From positions 1-45,115 of the forward strand of contig NZ_JACRWC010000098.1 in assembly GCF_014306095.1 (NCBI RefSeq): a DNA stretch of 45,115 bases. Direction: 5' to 3'. The notes under the pieces were generated by a model. It ran no database searches. It saw only the letters and a program-made list of their open reading frames with translations, and was not told the DNA's origin. Both the position numbers and the translations under genes were made by a program. The DNA comes from Lentihominibacter faecis (GTDB lineage Bacteria > Bacillota > Clostridia > Peptostreptococcales > Anaerovoracaceae). Shown in pieces: positions 36,402-45,091 of this stretch; the first letter of the stretch is position 1; each line of letters starts with the position of its first letter.

Positions 36402-36430
36402 ACTTATTACTTTACTTACTTTACTTATTG
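36402..36430. repeat. ACTT repeats upstream of the class V aminotransferase
   Basis: Five ACTT units in 29 bases, read as repeated TAAGTAA on the minus strand, sit just upstream of the aminotransferase ribosome site. Two small hairpins follow at about 36431-36487: ACGGC-TGC-TGCCGT and a GCAAAGC/GCTTTGC stem after glpK. Neither carries a U-run. Confidence 0.4.
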
Positions 36431-36489
36431 AAACGGCTGCTGCCGTATTTCACTTTTTTCCTGCAAAGCCTGCTGCGCAGGCGCTTTGC

Positions 36490-37986
36490 TTATTCTTCGG
36501 ACCAGTTCTTAGCCCGTTCTACTGCTCTGTGCCAGTTATACAGCAAGGATTCTCTTTCGTCCACGCTCATCTTCGGCTCATAGCGTTTCGCCAGTTTCCA
36601 GTGGCTTGCCAGATCTTCAATAGAATCAAACTCACCGATTCCCAGAGCAGCCAGCTGTGCAGCACCCAGAGGCGTCGTGTCTTTGATCACCGGAACATCT
36701 ACCGGAATGCCCAGAATGTCAGCCTGGAACTGCATGAGGAAGTTGTTCGCAACTGCTCCTCCGTCTGTTCTCAGAATAGAGATCGGCATGCTGGCGTCCA
36801 TATTCATAACGTCTAAATTGTCCTTGACCTGATATGCTGTGGATTCCAGAGTTGCTCTTACGATGTGCTCTCTCGTTGTACCTCCTGTGATCCCTACCAT
36901 AGTTCCTCTGGCGTAGGAATCCCAGTGAGGTGCAGCAAGTCCTGCAAAAGCCGGTACGAAGTACACACCTCCGTTGGACTTGGCATCGTAAGCCATCTGT
37001 TCCGTCTGTGCAGCGGAATCGATGATCTTGATACCATCTCTCAGCCACTGAGTAGCAGCGCCCGTGATATAGATCCCGCCATCCAGCGCAAACGTCATCT
37101 TTTTATTGAGTCTCCACGCAACAGTCGTTAAAAGTCCGTTACTGGAGTAAATCGGCTTTTCGCCTGTATTCATCAGCATAAAGCATCCGGTTCCATAAGT
37201 GCATTTGATGGTTCCCGGAGCGAAGCATGCCTGTCCGAACAACGCAGCCTGCTGGTCTACTACTGAACCGGAAATCGGTATCTTTGCACCAAAGAAATCC
37301 AGAGGATCTGTGTATCCGTACACCATGGAGCTGTCGCAGATTTCCGGCAGGATCGATCTGCTGATCCCCAGGATGTCCAGGATCTCATCATCCCATTTGC
37401 CTGTATGTATATTGAACATCATCGTTCTGGAAGCTGTCGAACAGTCCGTTACATGCACTTTACCATGTGTCATCTTCCAGATGAGCCAGGAATCCAGAGT
37501 ACCGGCCAGGACACGACCTTCCTTGATTTTTTCCTTTACACCATCTACATTGTCGATGATCCATTTGATCTTCGGACCGCTGAAATAAGAGTCGGCCATC
37601 AGACCGGTCTTTTCCCGGATCAGTTCCCCATACTCTGTCGTCAGTTCATCTGCATAGCGAGCCATTCTTCTGTCCTGCCATACGATAGCATTGTACACCG
37701 GAGCACCTGTGATCTTGTCCCAGAGCATTACCGTTTCGCCCTGGTTGTCAATACCGATGCACGCCACATCTTCTGCAGAAACACCGCCCTCAGACAATGC
37801 CATGGACATAGATTCCATCACTCTCTGCCAGAGTTCCAGCGGATCGTGCTCTACCCAGCCCGGTTTCGGATAGTACTGTGTGTGTTCCTTGTAGCCTCTG
37901 GCTACGACATTCCACGTTTCGTCCAAAAGCAATGTCGTTGTTCCTGTCGTTCCCTGATCGAGTCCAATATAGTATTTCTTTTTCAT
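36490..37986 (-). CDS. glpK: Glycerol kinase
   Basis: This FGGY-family kinase has 498 residues, the normal GlpK length. The N-terminal YIGLDQGTTGTTTLLLD holds the phosphate-binding loop (shared actin-like fold). AIVWQDRRMARYADEL, KTYGTGCFMLMNTG-like residues (CTYGTGCFMLMNTGEKP) and LRTDGGAVANNFLMQFQAD follow in order. It phosphorylates glycerol to glycerol 3-phosphate. GAGAGG lies about eight bases before ATG 37986, so I prefer it to the ATG two codons earlier. No glycerol facilitator or GlpD is in the window. The AraC-type regulator just upstream on the same strand may control it. Confidence 0.95.
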   Translation of the reverse strand: MKKKYYIGLDQGTTGTTTLLLDETWNVVARGYKEHTQYYPKPGWVEHDPLELWQRVMESMSMALSEGGVSAEDVACIGIDNQGETVMLWDKITGAPVYNAIVWQDRRMARYADELTTEYGELIREKTGLMADSYFSGPKIKWIIDNVDGVKEKIKEGRVLAGTLDSWLIWKMTHGKVHVTDCSTASRTMMFNIHTGKWDDEILDILGISRSILPEICDSSMVYGYTDPLDFFGAKIPISGSVVDQQAALFGQACFAPGTIKCTYGTGCFMLMNTGEKPIYSSNGLLTTVAWRLNKKMTFALDGGIYITGAATQWLRDGIKIIDSAAQTEQMAYDAKSNGGVYFVPAFAGLAAPHWDSYARGTMVGITGGTTREHIVRATLESTAYQVKDNLDVMNMDASMPISILRTDGGAVANNFLMQFQADILGIPVDVPVIKDTTPLGAAQLAALGIGEFDSIEDLASHWKLAKRYEPKMSVDERESLLYNWHRAVERAKNWSEE

Positions 37987-38018
37987 AATCATTTCCTCTC
38001 TCTTTTATTATTTTTTAA

Positions 38019-38900
38019 CTAAATGGAAATGTAATCATCTATTGTGCTGTAGTCCAGTCTGTTGAAAAAATTCTTTCTGAACTCACCGGAAGAACAGTGT
38101 ATAAGCTTTTTATACATCCGGTTCATATGTGCATGATCGAAAAAACCACTATCGATAGCGATATCTACCAGGAGCATGTTTCGATCCTCTAAAATCCTCG
38201 TCATAGAAAGCTGCAGCCTGATGATCTGCGAATACAGCTTCGGCGAAATACCCACACAGCGTTCAAACATTTTACCAATGTGCCGCGCAGTGAATCCGCT
38301 CTCCTCTGCCAGTTCTTCTACTTTTATATTCCCCTGAGTCTGCAAAATCCGCTCCGTGCAGTACTTTATCAAATACTTGTTGGATTCGCTGTGCAGATTC
38401 ACGCGAATCACCTTGGAGATCAGCCGGATCCGCTCCACCAGATGGGTTTCACGCTCTAAGATGGAAAGGATCTGCTCGCCTCCTGCCATGTGTCCCTTTA
38501 AAGGGATCGCCTTATTGGTAAGCTTGTTGGCAGGCTGATCCAGAAGTGAGTATCCGATGCCAGGCAAAAATCGAATGAAAATATAATATTCATCCGGTTC
38601 AATCTTCAGCTTTTTTATTTCATCCGTGACCCCGCATATGTAGGCCCGTATATTTTCCTTTTCCCGATTTCCGCAAAAAACCAGCGCCATGCAGCCGTCC
38701 GGAATTATAGGCAGCACCCGCGCTGTATCCGCATTGGATCGAATATAGAAAATATCCGCAACCGTTGTATACAGTGGATGTCCAAACGTCACGTCGATTT
38801 TCTTGATTTCAAAATCTTCTTCTTCAAGAATCAACGGTTCATATTGTGCTCTCGGCTCATTGGGAGCCAAGTATTGTTTTCTGCTGATGACAAATGACAT
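38019..38900 (-). CDS. AraC-family transcriptional regulator
   Basis: This 293-residue protein has an N-terminal ligand or partner domain (about 1-185, with an HTFGHPLYTTVADIFY-like strand region and PDGCMALVFCG) and a C-terminal AraC double HTH. The first helix-turn-helix is VEELAEESGFTARHIGKMF, and the second is LLVDIAIDSGFFDHAHMNRMYKKL. The N-terminal part resembles the uncharacterised domain found in many Firmicute AraC proteins. AAAGGAAACGAAG precedes ATG 38900. It is 33 bases from glpK on one strand and divergent from the membrane-protein/APC pair, so either may be its target. Confidence 0.9.
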   Translation of the reverse strand: MSFVISRKQYLAPNEPRAQYEPLILEEEDFEIKKIDVTFGHPLYTTVADIFYIRSNADTARVLPIIPDGCMALVFCGNREKENIRAYICGVTDEIKKLKIEPDEYYIFIRFLPGIGYSLLDQPANKLTNKAIPLKGHMAGGEQILSILERETHLVERIRLISKVIRVNLHSESNKYLIKYCTERILQTQGNIKVEELAEESGFTARHIGKMFERCVGISPKLYSQIIRLQLSMTRILEDRNMLLVDIAIDSGFFDHAHMNRMYKKLIHCSSGEFRKNFFNRLDYSTIDDYISI

Positions 38901-39048
38901 CTTCGTTTCCTTTTGGTAAAAATCAGAACCTTAACTTTTGTCTCTTTAATCATATCCCTTGAGATTCGTTCTGTCAACTTCTGTTTTTTCCTAGTTTTCG
39001 TGTTTTTAAAAGTATACAATAAGGAAGGATACAGGAGGGTTATTTTTT

Positions 39049-39492
39049 ATGCAGATATTACAGAACATGGATCCTGATAAAATGGTTATCGTGCTTCCAA
39101 CAGCACTGCTGGCAATGTACTTCATCGTAAGCCTGCAGAAATCGCTGTGTGAGAAGCAGAATCCGCTGATTGGACTGATACTTCCTGTGATCTGCTTTGT
39201 TGCAGCGACGATCCTGGCATTCCGGCCACTGCTGGTTGCGGACGCCGGTCAGTATGAAGGGCTGGGCATCTTCTGTCTCAGAATGTGGCTGACCTTTAAC
39301 ATCGCGACGCTTGTATTTTTATTTCCTTATTATAGACAGCGTCGTATGATGCGAGCAGCTGCGGAAGCTGCGAGAGCAGAAGCCAAAGATCCCGTGAACG
39401 CATCAGACGCAGCGGAAACATCCGAAGCACCGAAAGAAGCTTTGCAGGAAGTACTGCACGATTCCGAAGAAACTTCAAAAAACAAGATTTAA
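39049..39492 (+). CDS. Small membrane protein with charged C-terminal tail, upstream of APC transporter
   Basis: This 147-residue protein has three likely membrane helices (about 15-28, 40-60, 75-95), followed by an alanine- and glutamate-rich hydrophilic tail (about 100-147) that may form a helix in the cytoplasm. I do not recognise a family. AGGAGGG precedes the ATG, and TATACAAT about 30 bases upstream could be its -10. It is followed after 78 AT-rich bases by the APC transporter and is probably cotranscribed with it, perhaps as an accessory subunit; this is inference. Confidence 0.75.
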   Translation: MQILQNMDPDKMVIVLPTALLAMYFIVSLQKSLCEKQNPLIGLILPVICFVAATILAFRPLLVADAGQYEGLGIFCLRMWLTFNIATLVFLFPYYRQRRMMRAAAEAARAEAKDPVNASDAAETSEAPKEALQEVLHDSEETSKNKI

Positions 39493-39570
39493 GACAATAT
39501 AATTAATTTAATTACTATTAATTTATTTATATTCATTATTATTTTACTATTTTAAAAGGAGGTTTTTTTC

Positions 39571-41130
39571 ATGGAAAACAATGCAAAAGCCCAAACGCTA
39601 AACAGATCGTTAGGGCTGGCAGAATGCGTCACTACGACAGCTGGTGCTGTTATCGGCGTAGGTCTGTTCACAGTTGGTTCGCAGATCGTTGGTCTGATGG
39701 GCGGTACTGTAATCGTCGCATCCCTGATCTCATTCATTCTCATCCTGTTCCCATGCGCTATGTATGGTGAAATGGGTGCTGCGCTGCCGCTGGCAGGAGG
39801 TACATACTCTTTTGCTAAGAGAGGTCTCAACTACCCGGTAGCTGTATTTGAAAGCTGGAACTACACTCTGGCTCAGGTTGGTATCGGTGCTTCCGAAGCA
39901 ATGGCTTTCTCCAACTACTTCGTAAGACTGCTGAACGCTCTGGGTCTGAACGTTCCTATCGACAACAATGACTATTCCCTGATCGATTACTTCCAGGGAG
40001 CTGTTCCTACAGATGTATTCCTGTGGAAGGTTCTCCCGGCAATCGGTCTGTTCATCCTCTTCACGGTAATTTCCTACAGAGGAATCGAAATGAACGGTAA
40101 AACACAGAACTTCTTCATGTTCTTCTTCTGGGCATGCTCCCTGGTATGGTTTGCAACAGTTATCGCCAAGGCAGACTTCTCCGGCGTTACTGAAATGGTT
40201 GCAGGCGTAGGAATCCCTGCTGGCGTTAATGCATTCGCTCAGGCTGTACTGCTCGTACTGTGGTGCTTCTTCGGATATGAAACTATCGTTGGTATGGGTT
40301 CCGAAGTTAAGTTCCCGCAGCTGACTATTCCTAGAGCTCTGCTGATCTCGCCGTTCTGCGTACTGGCAGTTAACCTGTTATTCCAGTGGTTCCTGTGCGC
40401 ACTGACTCCGGCTCAGCACGTTCCTGATCTGTACACAGCTGCTGCACCTTATGCAGAAGCAATGCAGTATGCAGGCATTGTAGGCCTGCCTCTTGTAATC
40501 CTGTGTCTGGGTATTACATTAGGCGGAGACTTCTCCACAATGAACCCTTGTATCGCAGGTCCTGCTCGTTACATGTACATCATGGCAGAAGACGGAAACT
40601 TCCCGAAATACTTCGGTAAAGTTCATCCGAAATACAAGAGCCCTTACCGTGCAATCGTTCTCTGCGGAGTCCTGGGCGTATTCTTCATCCTGTCCGGATC
40701 CATCAAGATCGTTGCAATGATGTGCTCCTACAACCAGATCCAGGCATACATCATCGGATTCGCATCCTTCCTGGGACTGCGTAAGAAAGAACCGGATCTC
40801 AAGAGACCTTGGAAGTGCCCTGCTGGTACTTTCGGAGCTTGGTTCAGCATCATCATGTTCGCGATTCTGCTGATCCTGGCTTACGATCCAGTTGCTATCT
40901 GGTACAACATCGTTTGGGACGTACTGGCTATCCTGTACTTCGTAATCTTCGTTCGCAAGAGACCGATCCCGCAGGAAGCTGTAGATGTAGAAGCACTGAC
41001 ACTTGCTACTGCTGAACCGACTGCTGAAGAAAAGGCTAAGCTCGACAAACAGTACAAGGCTTGGAGAATCGGCGCTTACTGCGCTGCTATCGCAGGCGTT
41101 CTGCTGTTCGTAATCGCATGGATCGTTTAG
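39571..41130 (+). CDS. APC-superfamily amino acid transporter
   Basis: This transporter has 519 residues and 12 or more membrane helices. The unwound helix 1 carries the APC signature GAVIGVGLFTVGSQIVGLMGG (in parts TTAGAVIGVG and LFTVGSQIV), and GEMGAALPLAGGTYSFAKRG and FFGYETIVGMGSEVKFP follow. This is the amino acid-polyamine-organocation fold; the exact substrate is unknown. AAAAGGAGG precedes the ATG. Codon use is strongly biased (frequent CTG, GGT, GTT), suggesting high expression. It is flanked by a small three-helix protein upstream and a 45-residue membrane peptide downstream. Confidence 0.93.
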   Translation: MENNAKAQTLNRSLGLAECVTTTAGAVIGVGLFTVGSQIVGLMGGTVIVASLISFILILFPCAMYGEMGAALPLAGGTYSFAKRGLNYPVAVFESWNYTLAQVGIGASEAMAFSNYFVRLLNALGLNVPIDNNDYSLIDYFQGAVPTDVFLWKVLPAIGLFILFTVISYRGIEMNGKTQNFFMFFFWACSLVWFATVIAKADFSGVTEMVAGVGIPAGVNAFAQAVLLVLWCFFGYETIVGMGSEVKFPQLTIPRALLISPFCVLAVNLLFQWFLCALTPAQHVPDLYTAAAPYAEAMQYAGIVGLPLVILCLGITLGGDFSTMNPCIAGPARYMYIMAEDGNFPKYFGKVHPKYKSPYRAIVLCGVLGVFFILSGSIKIVAMMCSYNQIQAYIIGFASFLGLRKKEPDLKRPWKCPAGTFGAWFSIIMFAILLILAYDPVAIWYNIVWDVLAILYFVIFVRKRPIPQEAVDVEALTLATAEPTAEEKAKLDKQYKAWRIGAYCAAIAGVLLFVIAWIV

Positions 41131-41156
41131 TACAAACAAATTAAGAGGATCTAATC

Positions 41157-41294
41157 ATGAGAAAATTTATAGGAACGATATTATTCATATTTCTGCTGAT
41201 TTTATCGACGGCCGGTCTTGCGGCTTATGTCATGCAGAATGCATTTCAGGAGCCGATCACATTCAAAGAGTTCTTTGAAATGATATCAAAATGA
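41157..41294 (+). CDS. 45-residue single-pass membrane peptide
   Basis: This small gene starts 26 bases after the APC transporter stop. AAGAGGAT lies seven bases before ATG 41157. The peptide begins MRKFIGTILFIFLLILSTAG, has one hydrophobic helix (about 4-27) and a short polar tail ending FKEFFEMISK. The codon pattern is consistent with real coding, and a terminator follows at 41322. Small single-helix subunits are known beside several transporters; association with the APC carrier is inference. It is not a recognisable signal-peptide-only fragment of a longer gene. Confidence 0.7.
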   Translation: MRKFIGTILFIFLLILSTAGLAAYVMQNAFQEPITFKEFFEMISK

Positions 41295-41321
41295 CAATCG
41301 CTCTTAACTTTTCAAAATGAC

Positions 41322-41361
41322 AATATAAAAGCGGGTGCTTCATGCATCCGCTTTTTATATT
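41322..41361. terminator. Bidirectional terminator after the transporter unit
   Basis: AATATAAAAGCGG (41322-41334) pairs with CCGCTTTTTATATT (41348-41361), with an inner GTG/TGC partial stem. The T-run on the plus strand ends the transporter transcript, and the A-run gives a U-run on the minus strand after radA. Confidence 0.85.
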
Positions 41362-41423
41362 GATCTGAAATTGTTTCACCGGTATTCCTTGGGCTCCAAC
41401 TGTCGCACTCCGGCTCCCTGGAG

Positions 41424-42866
41424 CTAAAACAGCTTCTGTACTTCAGCTATGTTCTTGATCCCTACCATTTTAACAGGCTGCATACCCTTCGCCTGTCTTT
41501 CCTTATTGATGGACGCCAAAGTTTTTTTCAGCCGTTCTGCATTCCGGATCGGCAGGACCACCCGTTCAAATCCCAGATGTCCGGCTTCCCGCAGGATCTT
41601 CTCTCCATTCTGCACCGCTCTCAGATCTCCGGTCAGTCCGATCTCACCGAAAGCCAGTGTACTACTTCCCAGCGCCTTACCTCTATAAGAAGAATACACA
41701 GCCAGTGCAACCGCCAGATCCGTGTACGTCCCTTCCGGACGGATTCCACCGACTATATTGACGTATACATCCTGGTTGATCAAAGATAGCCCCATTTTCT
41801 TTTCCAGGACTGCCAGGATCATACTGAGCCTGGAATTGTCCACTCCCAGCGCTGTACGCCGCGCAAATCCGATATTGGCCTGGGATGTCAGAGCCTGCAC
41901 TTCTAAAACAAGTGGCCGGGTTCCTTCATAAACAGCTGTCACAACGGCGCCTTCACTGTCCTTCTCCATTTCTTCCAGCAAAGTTCCCGACAGGTTTTCG
42001 ATCTCCATCAGTCCCTGCTGCGCCATCTCAAATGCACCGATCTCGCTCGTCGTCCCAAAACGGTTTTTCTGTGCCCGCAATATCCGCATCTCATGGCTTC
42101 TGTCACCTGTAAAGCTGAGCACACAGTCCACCATATGCTCTACTATCCTCGGCCCTGCCAGATCACCGCTCTTGGTCACATGCGCTACGATGAATACCGG
42201 TATTCCGTGCATCTTACCGATCCGCATCAGCTCATTGCCGCAGGTTCGCACCTGAGAAACACTGCCTGGCGCTGATTCTATATCCGAGGTATACATGGTC
42301 TGGATCGAGTCAATGATGAGAAACACAGGATTCAGTTGCTGGCAGGCTTCTGCGATCACATCGATATTAGTCTCAGCCAGAATATAAAGATCTTCCGGGA
42401 GTTTATCACATACCCGGTCAGCTCTGATCTTGATCTGCTCTTCCGATTCCTCTCCGGAAACATACAGCACCGTTCCCTTTGAAGCTGCGATATGAGCTGC
42501 TGCCTGGATGATGATAGTTGATTTTCCGATTCCAGGTTCCCCGGAAATCAAAGTCAGAGATCCTGGCACCAGACCCCCGCCTAAAACTCGGTTCAATTCA
42601 CCTATCCCGGTATCGATCCGGCTGGTTTCACCAGAAGTGACCTGTGAAAGGCGGGAAGGTTTTCCTGCTGCTCTGCCGCCACCTTCCGTTGTACCTTTCA
42701 CGGACGCAGCAGTCCCAGTTCGCCTTCTCTTGTCGTCTGTATTCAAATCTATCTGTTTTTCTTCCACCATGGAGTTCCACGCACCGCAAATACATCGTCC
42801 CATCCACTTCGTACTCTCATATCCGCATTCCTGGCAGACGAATATAGTCTTCCCTTTCTTCGCCAT
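41424..42866 (-). CDS. radA: DNA repair protein RadA (Sms)
   Basis: This protein has 480 residues from ATG 42866. The N-terminal zinc finger is FVCQECGYES followed by GRCICGAWN. The RecA-like ATPase has Walker A GEPGIGKSTIII and the RadA-specific KNRFG motif in LRAQKNRFGTTSE, and the C-terminal Lon-like domain contains GGIRPEGTYTDLAVALAV. RadA drives branch migration of recombination intermediates. AAGGAT precedes the chosen start; the frame opens 13 codons earlier without a better ribosome site. Confidence 0.96.
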   Translation of the reverse strand: MAKKGKTIFVCQECGYESTKWMGRCICGAWNSMVEEKQIDLNTDDKRRRTGTAASVKGTTEGGGRAAGKPSRLSQVTSGETSRIDTGIGELNRVLGGGLVPGSLTLISGEPGIGKSTIIIQAAAHIAASKGTVLYVSGEESEEQIKIRADRVCDKLPEDLYILAETNIDVIAEACQQLNPVFLIIDSIQTMYTSDIESAPGSVSQVRTCGNELMRIGKMHGIPVFIVAHVTKSGDLAGPRIVEHMVDCVLSFTGDRSHEMRILRAQKNRFGTTSEIGAFEMAQQGLMEIENLSGTLLEEMEKDSEGAVVTAVYEGTRPLVLEVQALTSQANIGFARRTALGVDNSRLSMILAVLEKKMGLSLINQDVYVNIVGGIRPEGTYTDLAVALAVYSSYRGKALGSSTLAFGEIGLTGDLRAVQNGEKILREAGHLGFERVVLPIRNAERLKKTLASINKERQAKGMQPVKMVGIKNIAEVQKLF

Positions 42867-42999
42867 CTTCTTATCCTTCCTAGTCATCAGCTGTTTTGCA
42901 AACATTTGTTCCCTTAAGAATAGTACATATCTCCTTTAAAGTCAATGTCAACTTCATGAAAACATCAAAATGGTAGTTCCACCGTACTAAAATAGGAAC

Positions 43000-43029
43000 A
43001 GAGGGTATCGCATTTCTGCGACACCCTCT
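43000..43029 (-). terminator. Hairpin terminator after the EF-G-like gene
   Basis: AGAGGGT (43000-43006) pairs with ACCCTCT (43023-43029), with an inner TCGC/GCGA stem after one mismatch. In the minus direction a weak U-rich tract (TTCCTATTTTAG) follows. It lies about 55 bases after the EF-G-like stop. The rest of 42867-43083 holds nothing else that I can support. Confidence 0.65.
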
Positions 43030-43083
43030 GGATCAAACTTTCTCTATAAAAACCTGCTGGTTTCGATATTCACTTCAGAGCCT

Positions 43084-45042
43084 CTATTTCTCCTGCTCTG
43101 CCTGATGAGCTGCAATAATCTTCTGCGCGATCTGAGCTGGAACTTCTTCATATCTTTCAAAGTGCATGGAGAAGTTTCCTCTTGCCTGCGTCATGGAGCG
43201 GAGCACGATCGCATAGTCAAAGAGTTCTGCCTGTGGAGCTTCCGCCATCAGCTTCTGTCCGCCTTCTGCCAGAGGTTCCATACCAAGGATCTTGCCTCTT
43301 CTCTTGTTCATGTCGCCCATAACATCGCCCACATAGTCATCTGGAACGATGATCTCCAGCCTCATTACCGGCTCAAGCAGGCACGGCTTTGCTTCTGCGA
43401 TGCCCTTCTTGAACGCCAGGGAAGCAGCGATCTTGAATGCCATTTCGTTGGAGTCTACATCGTGATAAGAACCATCATAGAGAACAGCCTTGATATTAAC
43501 TACCTTGCATCCTGCGAGCGGTCCTTTTTCCATGGACTCTTTCAATCCCTTTTCAACTGCCGGAACGTAGTTCTTAGGAATCGATCCACCGAACAGTTCT
43601 TCTGAGAATTCAAATTCTTCCTGCGACGGAGAGAATCTGATATGTACGTCTCCATACTGCCCTGCACCACCGGACTGCTTCTTATGTTTTCCCTGTACAT
43701 CTGAAGTTCCCTTAATGGTTTCTCTATATGCGATCTTCTGAGGAACGGTCTTGACTTCTACGCCAAAACGGTCTTTCAGCTTGGCCATTACAATGTTCAG
43801 CTGCATTTCACCCTGACCACCCAGAAGAGTCTGATGCGTTTCGTCATTTCTTTCTACAACGAAGGATGGATCTTCTTCTCTCAATCTGGTCAATCCGGAG
43901 AAAATCTTGTCTTCATCCTTTTTGTCAACGGCTTCGATGGCCACGTATAACGATGGAGACGGATAATCCAGCGGCAGATAACGGATGATATCGTTCTTGT
44001 CACAAAGAGTATCTCCGGATACCGTGTGCTGCAGTTTCGCAACGGCCACGATGTCACCGGCCTCTGCGTAATTGAGTTCCTGCTGTTCTTTTCCTCTCAG
44101 GAAGAAGAGCTTGCCCAGCTTTTCGGTTTTGCCGGTTCTCTCATTCAAAATTTCCATACCGGACGTCAGCTTGCCTGTTACCACTTTCATGATAGAGATC
44201 TTGCCTACGAACGGGTCAACGATAGTCTTAAATACAAAAGCAGAAGGAGTTGCATCTACGACACACATTTTCTCCACCTGTTCATTGTTGTCGTTAAAGC
44301 CTTTATATGCTCCGTGCTGCAGCGGTGTCGGTACATAAGTCACCAGCAGATCCAGCAGACCTTCAATACCGTGTCCCAATGAAAATGCAGAGGAACATAC
44401 CGGCACGATACCACCCTCGGAAATACCTTTTACCAGTCCTTTCTTGATTTCTTCATCGCTGAAGTCGTCTCCATTGAAGTATTTTTCCATCAGCAGATCA
44501 TCTGTCATAGCGATCGCTTCTTTCAGTTCTTCATCAATTTCTGCAGTCAGCGGCCAGCTGAACGGGATCAGCGTTTCACCAAACTTAGCCTTCAGTTTAT
44601 TAAAGGTTTTATAGAAGTCAAATTCGTCTTTATCTCTTTTATTTATTACGATAAATCTAGGCATCTTATAGCGCTCGCAGGCCTTCCATGCCTGTTCCGT
44701 CCCCACCTGGATTCCAGCACCGGCATCCACCAGGATCACTGCAGCTTCCGAAGCTCTCAGTGCTGCATTTACTTCTCCGATAAAGTCAAAATATCCCGGA
44801 GTATCGATAAAATTGATCTTGCTGTCTTTCCATTCTACCGGAACGATAGATGTGTTAATGGAAAAGCCTTTTTCAATCTCCATCTTATCATAATCGGAAA
44901 CGGTATTTCCATCTTCAACTTTACCCAGTCTGTCGATAACGCCTGTAGCCAGAAGTGCAGATTCTAAAAATGTGGTCTTACCACATCCGCCGTGTCCAAC
45001 CAGTGCAACGTTTCTGATAGTTTCGCTTGTGTAGCCTTTCAT
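43084..45042 (-). CDS. Elongation factor G-like GTPase (FusA paralogue)
   Basis: This protein of 652 residues runs from ATG 45042, preceded by AGGGAGG. The G1 loop is VGHGGCGKTTFLES where true EF-G has AHVDAGKTT, G3 is FIDTPGYFDF, and G4 is INKRDKDEFDF where EF-G has NKMD. EF-G domains II-V follow (KKQSGGAGQYGDVHIRF). These loop differences and the shorter length place it in the EF-G-like group found beside the real FusA; translation, ribosome recycling or stress roles have been discussed for such paralogues. The frame extends to 45108, but that extra N-terminus (beginning MCIRDS) comes from adapter sequence and is not real. Confidence 0.93.
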   Translation of the reverse strand: MKGYTSETIRNVALVGHGGCGKTTFLESALLATGVIDRLGKVEDGNTVSDYDKMEIEKGFSINTSIVPVEWKDSKINFIDTPGYFDFIGEVNAALRASEAAVILVDAGAGIQVGTEQAWKACERYKMPRFIVINKRDKDEFDFYKTFNKLKAKFGETLIPFSWPLTAEIDEELKEAIAMTDDLLMEKYFNGDDFSDEEIKKGLVKGISEGGIVPVCSSAFSLGHGIEGLLDLLVTYVPTPLQHGAYKGFNDNNEQVEKMCVVDATPSAFVFKTIVDPFVGKISIMKVVTGKLTSGMEILNERTGKTEKLGKLFFLRGKEQQELNYAEAGDIVAVAKLQHTVSGDTLCDKNDIIRYLPLDYPSPSLYVAIEAVDKKDEDKIFSGLTRLREEDPSFVVERNDETHQTLLGGQGEMQLNIVMAKLKDRFGVEVKTVPQKIAYRETIKGTSDVQGKHKKQSGGAGQYGDVHIRFSPSQEEFEFSEELFGGSIPKNYVPAVEKGLKESMEKGPLAGCKVVNIKAVLYDGSYHDVDSNEMAFKIAASLAFKKGIAEAKPCLLEPVMRLEIIVPDDYVGDVMGDMNKRRGKILGMEPLAEGGQKLMAEAPQAELFDYAIVLRSMTQARGNFSMHFERYEEVPAQIAQKIIAAHQAEQEK

Positions 45043-45091
45043 TATTGAGTCCTCCCTAAAAAATTTGTAACATGGATATATTATACCATCG

